Source: JANMMJ01 sp964543235 (GTDB lineage: Bacteria > Pseudomonadota > Alphaproteobacteria > Rhizobiales > Aestuariivirgaceae). Taken from it: a stretch of 27,507 nt of DNA. The position numbers and the translations under genes are program-made. Below are positions 7,495-13,416 of the stretch, one piece after another; within the stretch, counting starts at the first letter, position 1; every line of letters starts with the position of its first letter. Location: the NCBI GenBank assembly GCA_964543235.1, contig CAZIXE010000045.1:1-27507 (forward strand), read 5' to 3'. A model generated the notes under the pieces. That model saw only the letters and a list, made by a program, of their open reading frames with translations. It did not search any database and had not been told where the DNA came from.

Positions 7495-8484
7495 ATGAAT
7501 CCCAGCGATATTCGCGCCGCCGTGGAAGAGGCAGACCGGCGCATCCGCCCGCATGTGCCTGAAACGCCGCTCAGGCGCTCCGATTACCTGTCGCGGATTA
7601 CCGGCGCCGAGGTGCTGTGCAAGCTCGAGAACCTCCAGGTGACCGGCTCATTCAAGGCGCGGGGCGCTGCCAACAAGCTGGCCATGATCCCGGCAGCGGC
7701 GCGCGAGCGGGGCATCGTGGCGGCCTCGTCCGGGAACCATGGGGCCGCCGTGGCCGCGATGCTGGCGCGCATGGGTGGCCGCGCCCTGGTCTTCGTTCCG
7801 GAGACCACGCCCAGTGTCAAGGTTGAGGCCATGACGGCCTATGGTGCCGAGATACGGCGTGAGGGCACTGATTCAGGCTTGTGCGAAGTTGCGGCCCGGG
7901 ACTACGCGGCAGCCAATGGGCTGGTCTATGTTTCTCCTTACAATGATCCGGACGTCATTGCCGGACAGGGGACGATCGGTGCCGAGATCGAGCGGCAGGC
8001 CCCAGGGGCTGACATGGTGGTGGTCTCCGTGGGTGGAGGCGGTCTGATTTCCGGCATTGCCGGCCATCTGAAAGCCAGCAATCCCGGCCTTCAGGTGATC
8101 GGTGCTGCGCCCGAGAACGACCACTCGATGCTGCTTTCGGTGAAGGCCGGGCGCGCAGTGGCCCATGAGGGGTCAGCGCCCACGCTTTCCGACGGCACGG
8201 CGGGGTCCGTCGAGCCCGGCGCCATCACCGTGCCGCTGTGCGCCACGCTGGTGGACGAGTGGGTCGTGGTCTCGGAAGGCGAGATCGCCGAGGCAATGCG
8301 CCGCTACATGGCCCATGACGCGCAATTGATCGAGGGAGCAGCGGCTCTGGCCGTTGCAGCATTTCTCAAGCTAGCCGCCGCCCGCCCGGAAGCGGTGCGG
8401 GGCAGGTCGGTGATTATCGTCATCTGCGGGGCGCGGATCGATCTGGCCAAGCTCGTCAGCATCATCGGCGGCCAGGCCGGCTGA
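7495..8484 (+). CDS. Serine/threonine dehydratase-type PLP enzyme (fold type II)
   Basis: A 329-residue enzyme of the IlvA/TdcB/serine racemase group. The cofactor lysine lies in GSFKARGA (Lys54), the substrate loop is ASSGNHG (77-83), and the phosphate-binding glycine loop is SVGGGGLISG (178-187). There is no C-terminal ACT regulatory domain, so it is of the catabolic, short type. Likely reaction: water elimination from L-threonine, serine or a 3-hydroxy amino acid to a 2-oxo acid and ammonia. Relatives include hydroxyectoine-pathway EutB and threo-3-hydroxyaspartate dehydratases, which I cannot exclude, although no ectoine genes are near. It follows the aldolase by 12 bases with a GAGGGGG ribosome site, suggesting a shared job on threonine-like substrates. 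Confidence 0.9.
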   Translation: MNPSDIRAAVEEADRRIRPHVPETPLRRSDYLSRITGAEVLCKLENLQVTGSFKARGAANKLAMIPAAARERGIVAASSGNHGAAVAAMLARMGGRALVFVPETTPSVKVEAMTAYGAEIRREGTDSGLCEVAARDYAAANGLVYVSPYNDPDVIAGQGTIGAEIERQAPGADMVVVSVGGGGLISGIAGHLKASNPGLQVIGAAPENDHSMLLSVKAGRAVAHEGSAPTLSDGTAGSVEPGAITVPLCATLVDEWVVVSEGEIAEAMRRYMAHDAQLIEGAAALAVAAFLKLAAARPEAVRGRSVIIVICGARIDLAKLVSIIGGQAG

Positions 8485-8499
8485 AACGCAGTTGCAGAA

Positions 8500-8525
8500 A
8501 GAGCGCTACCTCTTGGCAGCGCTCT
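8500..8525. terminator. Hairpin between convergent dehydratase and Hsp20 genes
   Basis: Perfect 8-bp stem AGAGCGCT / AGCGCTCT (8500-8507 and 8518-8525) with a 10-base loop, placed 16 bases after one stop and 16 before the other. It can fold on either strand. There is no T-run, so the termination role is inferred from position. Confidence 0.55.
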
Positions 8526-8540
8526 GCGCAGGTGTCTTGT

Positions 8541-8993
8541 TCAGGCCGCCTTCTTGGCGTCAATCACCTTCTGATCGCCGGCGCTCTTGATCGGAATGAT
8601 GCGCGGCTTCATGGCCTCGGGGATTTCGCGCTTGAGGGCAATGTGGAGAAGGCCGTTGGCCATGTCGGCGCCCTTGACCTCAACGTGATCGGCCAGCTGG
8701 AAGCGGCGCTCGAAGGCACGGCTGGCAATGCCCTGGTGCAGGAATTCGGACTTCTCTTCCTGCTTTTCCGCCTTCTTGCCGGTAACGGTCAGGGTATTCT
8801 GCTTGACCTCGATGTTGACATCATCCGGCGAGAAGCCGGCAACCGCCATGGTGATGCGGTATTCATCCTCGCCGAGGCGCTCGATGTTGTAGGGCGGATA
8901 GGTTGGTGCCTCGAAGGACGAGAGATCGTCAAACATCTGGGCGAGACGGTCGAAGCCGACGGTTGAGCGGTAAAGGGGGGACAGATCGAACAT
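8541..8993 (-). CDS. Small heat shock protein, Hsp20 family (rhizobial class A/IbpA type)
   Basis: A 150-residue ATP-independent chaperone that holds unfolding proteins. The N-terminus MFDLSPLYRSTVGFDRL matches the rhizobial class A consensus. The alpha-crystallin domain spans about residues 34-130, with PPYNIERLGEDEYRITMAVAGF, LTVTGKK and the NGLLHIAL motif (113-120). The C-terminal IPI motif (133-135) is the usual oligomer contact. The start at 8993 is chosen because AGGAGG lies 9 bases upstream; the ATG at 9002 would abut that site. The leader folds as a heat-sensing RNA (next entry), so control is probably both transcriptional and translational. Confidence 0.96.
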   Translation of the reverse strand: MFDLSPLYRSTVGFDRLAQMFDDLSSFEAPTYPPYNIERLGEDEYRITMAVAGFSPDDVNIEVKQNTLTVTGKKAEKQEEKSEFLHQGIASRAFERRFQLADHVEVKGADMANGLLHIALKREIPEAMKPRIIPIKSAGDQKVIDAKKAA

Positions 8994-9100
8994 GGTGCAC
9001 ATCCTCCTTAAGCAAGGTGCAAACGTTACGCCCGCAAGTTGCCGGGCTGATCGGGTTTGGGCCCCTGACGGGCGCCCGAGGTTCAAGTAGTTCGGGCCTC
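8994..9100 (-). promoter_or_regulatory. ROSE-like RNA thermometer in the hsp20 leader
   Basis: Read on the minus strand, the leader ends TTGCT-TAAGG-AGGA just before the start codon. The ROSE hallmark is a UUGCU (UYGCU) segment that pairs imperfectly with the AGGA of the ribosome site, as known upstream of rhizobial small heat shock genes. Further upstream are GCCC(G)GCA-ACT-TGC-GGGC, GCCC-GTCAG-GGGC and GCCCGA...TCGGGC pairings, giving the usual row of hairpins before the thermometer stem. The left and right limits are estimates; the 5' end has not been mapped. Heat would open the last stem and free the ribosome site. Confidence 0.7.
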
Positions 9101-9105
9101 AGGGA

Positions 9106-9112
9106 TTTCAAG
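9106..9112 (-). promoter_or_regulatory. Heat-shock sigma-32 type -35 element
   Basis: The minus strand reads CTTGAAA here, the sigma-32 -35 consensus, upstream of the hsp20 leader. A convincing CCCCAT-type -10 is not obvious at the expected spacing, so the promoter is only partly supported. Confidence 0.45.
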
Positions 9113-9126
9113 TCCCCGGCAAATGC

Positions 9127-9181
9127 TAAACGGCGCATGAACGGGCATTTCCGGTTGCGTTCAGGACCGCCCCCCTATTCT
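9127..9181 (+). promoter_or_regulatory. Promoter/operator element upstream of first secreted paralogue (copy A)
   Basis: TAAACG at 9127-9132, TGAACG at 9138-9143 and CGTTCA at 9158-9163 form an inverted repeat with 14 bases between the arms and an extra half-site 11 bp upstream. A -10-like TATTCT follows at 9176-9181. The same layout recurs at 9651-9704 before the second paralogue. No other copy was seen by eye in the window. The binding protein is unknown. Confidence 0.6.
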
Positions 9182-9241
9182 CGCACCCATGGATGGCCAG
9201 TGCGGCCATCAAGAGCCGAAGCCAACTCCAGGAGAAGCCCC

Positions 9242-9583
9242 ATGTTTACCAAGTCCCTCATCGCAACTGCCGCCGTTGCCGCGGCGCTTACCGCGGCCGC
9301 CCCCGTCGAGCAGGCGCAGGCCAAGACCAACATCGACATCGACGTCTATTTCGGTGGTGGCTATGGCTGGTATCCCGGCTATTACCCCGGCTACTATCCC
9401 AACAAGATCTGGGGCGTGAGCTGCTGGGGTGGCCGTCAGGTCGTAAAGAGCCACGGTTTCTACAACATCCACGCCTTCGACTGCAGCAAGCCGGTCTATC
9501 AGTACAAGGCCTGGAAGTTCGGCCAGCCGTACCGCGTCAAGGTGAACCACGCCGGATACATCATTTCCGTCAAGCACCTGTAG
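9242..9583 (+). CDS. Small secreted protein with C-X19-C module, paralogue 1
   Basis: A 113-residue protein with a Sec signal peptide (Ala-rich, likely cut after the AQA at 25-27), a short Gly/Tyr/Pro-rich stretch (GGGYGWYPGYYPGYYP) and a C-terminal module: SCWGGRQVVKSHGFYNIHAF, then DC, then a VKVN strand near the end. The two cysteines are 19 residues apart, as in the next three genes, and could form a disulfide in the periplasm. The C-terminal pattern resembles PepSY-like strand-helix repeats, but I do not recognise a named family. The ATG at 9242 follows a CAGGAG ribosome site. Preceded by regulatory copy A and followed by a hairpin, so it is probably transcribed on its own. Confidence 0.85.
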   Translation: MFTKSLIATAAVAAALTAAAPVEQAQAKTNIDIDVYFGGGYGWYPGYYPGYYPNKIWGVSCWGGRQVVKSHGFYNIHAFDCSKPVYQYKAWKFGQPYRVKVNHAGYIISVKHL

Positions 9584-9600
9584 TCCACGGCCACGAGGCG

Positions 9601-9622
9601 AGAGCGCCCCCACGGGCGCTCT
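9601..9622 (+). terminator. Hairpin terminator after paralogue 1
   Basis: Perfect 9-bp stem AGAGCGCCC / GGGCGCTCT (9601-9609, 9614-9622) around a CCAC loop, 17 bases after the stop. Only two Ts follow in a row, but the fold is very stable and lies upstream of a new promoter. Confidence 0.65.
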
Positions 9623-9650
9623 TGGACCCCGGTACCGCTTCATCCCAAAA

Positions 9651-9704
9651 TGAACGGCAGATGAACGAGGCAATCGCCGTTCGTTCAGGCGCGGCGTGTA
9701 GAAT
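9651..9704 (+). promoter_or_regulatory. Promoter/operator element upstream of second secreted paralogue (copy B)
   Basis: TGAACG at 9651-9656 and 9662-9667 (11-bp spacing), then CGTTCA at 9682-9687 with 14 bases between the inverted arms, then a -10-like TAGAAT at 9699-9704, 44 bases before the start at 9748. Box spacing is identical to copy A apart from one base before the -10. Confidence 0.6.
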
Positions 9705-9747
9705 GCCCGATACTGAATTGCGGTCCAGCCGCATGGTGGAGGGTTCA

Positions 9748-10194
9748 ATGCGGATCAGCACGATCCTGGCAGTGGGGGCGGTGCTCACTGGCATCGCCGG
9801 TCTCACGCAGCCGGCCGAAGCCAAAACCAACGTCTATATCGGTATCGGCGTACCCTACGGATTTCCCTATGCGCCCGGCTATGGTGCGCAATGTTTCGGG
9901 CATGGTTACCGCTACTGCTGGCCCGGCGGTTACTACATCGACCGCTATCCCCACTATTACGTCCCGCGCCAATACCACCGGCCACGCGCCGTTTATGGTT
10001 ACCGCCGCTACGATCAACGGCTGTCCTGTGCGCAGGTGCGGTTCAAGCTGCGCGAGCGGGGCTGGCGGGTGACGGATTCGATCGACTGCAAAGGCGGCGT
10101 GTACCGGTTCCGTGGCTGGCACGGCAATCACCGCTATGTAGTTGATGTCAACGCGGCAAGCGGCAAGGTCATTGCGCGCAGCCGTTACAGATAG
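9748..10194 (+). CDS. Small secreted protein with C-X19-C module, paralogue 2
   Basis: A 148-residue protein: signal peptide (MRISTILAVGAVLTGIAGL..., likely cut after AEA near residue 25), then KTNVYIGIG and a long Tyr/Pro/Gly/His/Arg-rich low-complexity region (about 35-90), then the C-terminal module beginning LSCAQVRFKLRERGW and closing with DC and a VVDVNAASGKV strand. The cysteine pair has the same 19-residue spacing and the GW at the place where the others have GF. Two further cysteines (in QCFGHGYRYCW) lie in the low-complexity part. The ATG at 9748 has GGAGG 5 bases upstream. Probably first gene of a three-gene transcript with the two genes after it (gaps 67 and 73 bases). Confidence 0.85.
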   Translation: MRISTILAVGAVLTGIAGLTQPAEAKTNVYIGIGVPYGFPYAPGYGAQCFGHGYRYCWPGGYYIDRYPHYYVPRQYHRPRAVYGYRRYDQRLSCAQVRFKLRERGWRVTDSIDCKGGVYRFRGWHGNHRYVVDVNAASGKVIARSRYR

Positions 10195-10261
10195 GTTCCA
10201 CAATTCCGCCAAACCGCAGGCGTCCAAGACGACCGGCGGGGCGATGTTTCTGAGGAGAAGA

Positions 10262-10621
10262 ATGATGCGAAAACTTCTTGCCGCGGCCGGGATGGCAGTT
10301 GCGCTGGGTCTGGGCAGTGTCGCCGCGACCGGGACTGCGCAAGCCGGGGTCAATGTCGATATCAACATCGGCATTCCGGGGCCGGTCTATGTCGACCCGG
10401 TGCCGATCTACCCTGGCTGGGGCTACCGGGTGTACTACGCCAATCGCTGGGTCAATTGCAGCCAGGGCGCGCGGATCGTGCGGGCGTCGGGTTTCTGGGG
10501 TGTCAGGGCAACCGACTGCCGTGGCTCGCATTACCAGTATATCGGCAAGGCCAACGGGCGGACGTTCCTCATCCAGATGCGGGCCGCCAATGGACGGATC
10601 ACCAAGGTTCGCCGGCTGTAG
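10262..10621 (+). CDS. Small secreted protein with C-X19-C module, paralogue 3
   Basis: A 119-residue protein with a signal peptide (MMRKLLAAAGMAVALGLG..., likely cut after AQA near 28), a short VNVDINIGIPGP stretch like the KTN(I/V) start of the others, then a Tyr/Pro/Trp-rich linker and the module from NCSQGARIVRASGFWGVRA to DC and an IQMRAANGRITKV tail. No low-complexity expansion, so it is the nearest to a minimal form together with paralogue 1. Adjacent ATGs at 10262 and 10265 follow AGGAG; either could be used. No operator copy lies in the 67 bases upstream, which supports read-through from paralogue 2. Confidence 0.85.
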   Translation: MMRKLLAAAGMAVALGLGSVAATGTAQAGVNVDINIGIPGPVYVDPVPIYPGWGYRVYYANRWVNCSQGARIVRASGFWGVRATDCRGSHYQYIGKANGRTFLIQMRAANGRITKVRRL

Positions 10622-10651
10622 CAGCGATCCTCCTGGGGACTTGAGCGGCGA

Positions 10652-10670
10652 CCGGCCGGAAGGCGGCCGG
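10652..10670 (+). terminator. GC-rich hairpin between paralogues 3 and 4
   Basis: CCGGCCG-GAAGG-CGGCCGG, a perfect 7-bp stem 30 bases after one stop and 24 before the next start. No T-run. It could be a weak terminator, an attenuator or a processing/stability element setting different levels of the two proteins. Confidence 0.4.
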
Positions 10671-10694
10671 CCGCCCAGCGTGGGAGTGGAGAAG

Positions 10695-11261
10695 ATGCGT
10701 GGAACATTGAAGAGCATGGCCGCCATTGCCGCTGCCGGTGTTGCGTTGGTGCTGGCAAGCGGCGATTCGGAGGCAAAGACCCGGTTCAATTTCTACATTG
10801 CGCCGTATTTCGAGCCGGCCTACCCGATCTACCTTGAGGAGCCGGTGTTCGTGCCCCGGCCGCGGGCGTACTACTATGATTACGCGCCGCGCGCCTATGG
10901 CTATCCGCCGCAGTACTTTGCCTATGCGCCCGATCCGCGCGATCCGCCGGAGTACGATTTTGACGAACAATACTACGAGCCACGTTACGAGGTGCCACCA
11001 CCCGCCGTAAGGACGCCGGCGAAACCGGCGGCCAAGGCACCGGTGCCCGCAGCGAAGCCGGCGGAAAAGACCAAGAAGGCGCCTGCCGCAATCTCCTGCG
11101 CCAAGGCGAGCAAGGTGGTGAGCGATTATGGCTTCAAGGATGTGAAGTCACTGGACTGCAAGGGCCAGATCTACGCCTTCAATGCGACGCGGGATGGCAA
11201 GAAATTCGCCATCAAGCTCAATGCGGCCAATGGCGAACTGACCGAGGTCAAGAAACTCTAG
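10695..11261 (+). CDS. Larger secreted protein with C-X19-C module, paralogue 4
   Basis: A 188-residue protein. Signal peptide with a Ser/Glu/Ala cut region near residue 27, KTRFNFYIAP, then an acidic Tyr/Pro/Asp-rich segment (about 40-100), then a Lys/Pro/Ala spacer (about 103-130, with KPAAK and AAKPAEKTKKAP) and the C-terminal module (about 132-188) from SCAKASKVVSDYGFKDVKSL to DC, then FAIKLNAANGELTEVKKL. The Lys/Pro/Ala spacer resembles wall- or envelope-spanning linkers, so the module may be held away from the membrane or bound to an anionic partner; that is inference. GGAG lies 4 bases before the ATG at 10695. Last of the four paralogues. Confidence 0.85.
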   Translation: MRGTLKSMAAIAAAGVALVLASGDSEAKTRFNFYIAPYFEPAYPIYLEEPVFVPRPRAYYYDYAPRAYGYPPQYFAYAPDPRDPPEYDFDEQYYEPRYEVPPPAVRTPAKPAAKAPVPAAKPAEKTKKAPAAISCAKASKVVSDYGFKDVKSLDCKGQIYAFNATRDGKKFAIKLNAANGELTEVKKL

Positions 11262-11318
11262 TCTGGCTGTATCCCGGCCCTTGGTTGATGGCCGCTGCCG
11301 GGCTAGACAAGTCTGGGC

Positions 11319-12269
11319 ATGAGGGGCTTCGGGCCGATCGAAGGACTGGTCGCCATTCCGGGCATCAACCTGCTGCCGGAAGGGGCGGAGCATCATATGG
11401 TGACGACCCCCGACGGCGTCAGGCTGCGCGCCGCACGCTGGCGTGGCGGTGAGAGGGGTACGGTCGTCATTCTCAACGGCCGCGGCGACTACATCGAGCG
11501 CTATTTCGAAACGGTGCATGAGCTGCGCCAGCGCGGACTGTCGGTCACGGCCTTCGATTTCCGCGGGCAGGGTGGATCGCAGCGGCCTTTCAACAACCGC
11601 TATCGCAGCGCGGTTGCGAGTTTCCAGCGCTATGAGGATGATCTGGCCGCAGTGATGAATGCCTTGGTGCTGCCGGATTGTCCGCCGCCCTACACGCTGC
11701 TTGCCCATTCGACCGGGGCGCTGATCGCGCTGACGGCGCTGTGGCGTCACAGCTGGTTCAGCAAGGCGATCCTGACATCGCCGCTGCTCGGCTTCCATAC
11801 CGGTGCATGGCCCCTGTCCGTGGCCCGGGCGCTGGCGCATCTCGTGCCGGCTCTGGGGGGCGGTGCCGCGTTCCTGCCCGGCTATACGCGCCGGCCGCTG
11901 GTGCTCAGCGGCTTTGCCGACAATCCGCTCACATCGTGCAAGCGCCGGTTCGAGCGTGACGTGCAACTGCTCCTGGCTGCGCCGTCGCTGGGCCTTGGCG
12001 GACCGAGCTTCTCGTGGCTGAGGGCCGCCTTCCTGCACATGGGCAGGGTCAGGCGAATCAGCCGCAAGCGGCCGGTCGGAGCGCCGACGCTGATCGTCGC
12101 CGCGGGTGCCGATCGGGTGGTTGACAGCGAGGCGGCGCGGCAGTTCGCCCGGCAGGCAGGGATCGCCTTTGTCGAGATCAGGGACGCGCAGCATGAAATC
12201 CTCATGGAGCGCGAGCCCATCCGGGCGGCGTTCTTCGCGGCATTCGATTCCTTCGTGCTGAACGCTTAA
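11319..12269 (+). CDS. Alpha/beta hydrolase (lysophospholipase/monoglyceride-lipase type)
   Basis: A 316-residue serine hydrolase with the Hydrolase_4 build: NGRGDYIERYFETVHELRQR (53-72) forming the oxyanion region, FDFRGQGGSQRP (79-90), the nucleophile elbow AHSTG (129-133, Ser131), GADRVVD (263-269, acid Asp265) and DAQHEIL (289-295, His292). Such enzymes cleave monoacylglycerols or lysophospholipids; there is no signal peptide. Start at ATG 11319, 57 bases after the last secreted paralogue, with only a weak ribosome site. Its stop overlaps the stop of the convergent hisN-type gene by 4 bases. Substrate unproven. Confidence 0.9.
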   Translation: MRGFGPIEGLVAIPGINLLPEGAEHHMVTTPDGVRLRAARWRGGERGTVVILNGRGDYIERYFETVHELRQRGLSVTAFDFRGQGGSQRPFNNRYRSAVASFQRYEDDLAAVMNALVLPDCPPPYTLLAHSTGALIALTALWRHSWFSKAILTSPLLGFHTGAWPLSVARALAHLVPALGGGAAFLPGYTRRPLVLSGFADNPLTSCKRRFERDVQLLLAAPSLGLGGPSFSWLRAAFLHMGRVRRISRKRPVGAPTLIVAAGADRVVDSEAARQFARQAGIAFVEIRDAQHEILMEREPIRAAFFAAFDSFVLNA

Positions 12270-13075
12270 GGTCCCCGGCGGGCCCTGTTGACGAGTGCCA
12301 GGACCTCCTCGAGCAACTGGGGGTTGCTGGCCGCCACGACATCGCCACCATTGACAGCCGGGCGGCCCTCCCAGGTTGCCACGCAGCCGCCCGCCCCTTC
12401 GATGATGGGGATCAGCGGTGAGATGTCGTAGGGCTGCATGTGGGCGTCCATGGCGATGTCGATATGACCCGCCGCCATCAGGGCGAAGAAGTAAGCGTCG
12501 CCGCCGTAGCGGGTGAGGCGGGTGGCGGCAGACAAGGCGTCGAGGACGCGTTTTTCGCTGTCATTGCGGTATAATTCCGGTGCCGTTGTGCAGAAAATCG
12601 CGTCGCCAAGGGGTCGTGGCGGCTTCACCATCAGGGGTGCCGTGACGCCCCGGTAGTCGCACCAGGCCCCCGATGGATTGGCAAAAAAGCATTCTCCCAC
12701 ATAGGGTTGGTTCATGAGGCCGAGGCGCGGCGCGCCGTCCTCGTTCAATCCGATCAGGGTGGTCCAGGTCGGCATGCCGCAGATGAACGCGCGAGTTCCA
12801 TCGACGGGGTCGAGGACCCAGGTCAGATTGCTGCGGCCGGGCTTGCTGCCGTATTCCTCGCCTTGGATCGCATGGTCGGGGTAACGCTCCTCGATCAGTC
12901 TGCGGATGGCGCGTTCACCAGCGCGATCGGCTTCGGTCACGGGGTCCCAGACGACGTCCGGCTTGGTTTCAACCTGGGCATGGTTGCGGAAGTGGGGCAG
13001 GATTTCCGTTGCTGCCACGTAAGCAAGATGGCGGGCAAAGCGGGTCAGTTCATTCCAGTCAGGGGGTGTCGTCAT
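12266..13075 (-). CDS. hisN: Histidinol-phosphatase of the inositol monophosphatase family
   Basis: A 269-residue lithium-sensitive-type phosphatase. The metal-binding motifs are all present: DPVTEADRAGE (44-54), QGEEYG (71-76), DPVDGTRAF (89-97) and PYDISPLIPIIEGAGG (215-230, Asp217). The DPVTEADR form and length match alphaproteobacterial HisN, which removes phosphate from histidinol phosphate in histidine synthesis, rather than SuhB/inositol phosphatase; the distinction is by family resemblance. Start at ATG 13075; no strong ribosome site. It diverges from the sRNA gene at about 13321, the same pairing that gave the suhB RNA its name. Confidence 0.85.
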   Translation of the reverse strand: MTTPPDWNELTRFARHLAYVAATEILPHFRNHAQVETKPDVVWDPVTEADRAGERAIRRLIEERYPDHAIQGEEYGSKPGRSNLTWVLDPVDGTRAFICGMPTWTTLIGLNEDGAPRLGLMNQPYVGECFFANPSGAWCDYRGVTAPLMVKPPRPLGDAIFCTTAPELYRNDSEKRVLDALSAATRLTRYGGDAYFFALMAAGHIDIAMDAHMQPYDISPLIPIIEGAGGCVATWEGRPAVNGGDVVAASNPQLLEEVLALVNRARRGP

Positions 13076-13138
13076 GGGGAATCCGGAAAACGGTTGACCT
13101 GTTTATGCTGCGCCGCAAAATGAAACAATCTCTTTCGA

Positions 13139-13159
13139 GATATGCGAATGTTGCATATC
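13139..13159. promoter_or_regulatory. Inverted repeat in the hisN/sRNA intergenic region
   Basis: GATATGC-GAATGTT-GCATATC, perfect 7-bp arms, 64 bases upstream of hisN. It could be an operator or a small hairpin in the hisN leader. The rest of 13076-13284 shows no supported gene. Confidence 0.35.
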
Positions 13160-13284
13160 CCTTGGCTCAAGTTTACATGGCCGAAGGACCCAACCACACC
13201 TTAGCCTGCAAAATCAACCGTTTGTGCGGCGTGTCTCAATTTTGCAACTGCGAAGGGAAAATGGACCAATCGATAAAAGATGCC

Positions 13285-13313
13285 TTGAAATTGCTGCGAT
13301 GCACAGCCACATA
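13285..13313 (+). promoter_or_regulatory. Possible promoter of the suhB/mmgR-type sRNA
   Basis: TTGAAA (13285-13290), 17 bases, then CACATA (13308-13313). This predicts a transcript start near 13320. The -10 is a poor match, so support comes mainly from position. Confidence 0.38.
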
Positions 13314-13320
13314 GGGTCCG

Positions 13321-13416
13321 TGAGACGCGAGCAGACTGTGAGCTTCTCACTGCCCTTCCTGGGCGTTTCCTCCCTAGACTTAGGCCGGTCCACGCCAGTG
13401 TGATCGGCCTTTTTTT
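13321..13416 (+). ncRNA. mmgR: suhB / alpha-r8 (mmgR-like) small RNA
   Basis: A short non-coding transcript: hairpin GTGAG-CTT-CTCAC (13338-13350), hairpin GCCC-TTCCT-GGGC (13352-13364), the unpaired family 10-mer TTTCCTCCCT (13366-13375) and a strong terminator stem with a run of seven Ts. These are the marks of the suhB RNA motif, studied in Sinorhizobium meliloti as mmgR, which acts with Hfq to limit polyhydroxybutyrate granules. As I recall, the S. meliloti gene also sits between an inositol-phosphatase-family gene and a formylglutamate amidohydrolase gene followed by cpdR, as here. The 5' end is a guess; the core is 13338-13416. Confidence 0.85.
13382..13416 (+). terminator. Rho-independent terminator of the sRNA
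   Basis: AGGCCG (13382-13387) pairs with CGGCCT (13405-13410), with an inner CAC/GTG pairing, followed by TTTTTTT (13410-13416). The T-run overlaps the stop codon of the minus-strand gene ending at 13415. Confidence 0.92.

Noticed and set aside
11273..11302. CCCGGC...GCCGGG pairing after paralogue 4 as a terminator
   Set aside because: Loop of 18 bases and competing alternative pairings, no T-run; too weak to annotate.
11148..12194. 348-codon antisense frame across the alpha/beta hydrolase gene
   Set aside because: The plus strand encodes an intact hydrolase triad; the antisense product is Arg/Gln/Pro-rich with no family features.
13009..13314. 101-codon plus-strand frame crossing the hisN start
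   Set aside because: Begins inside hisN and covers the intergenic region and sRNA promoter; no ribosome site or conserved feature.
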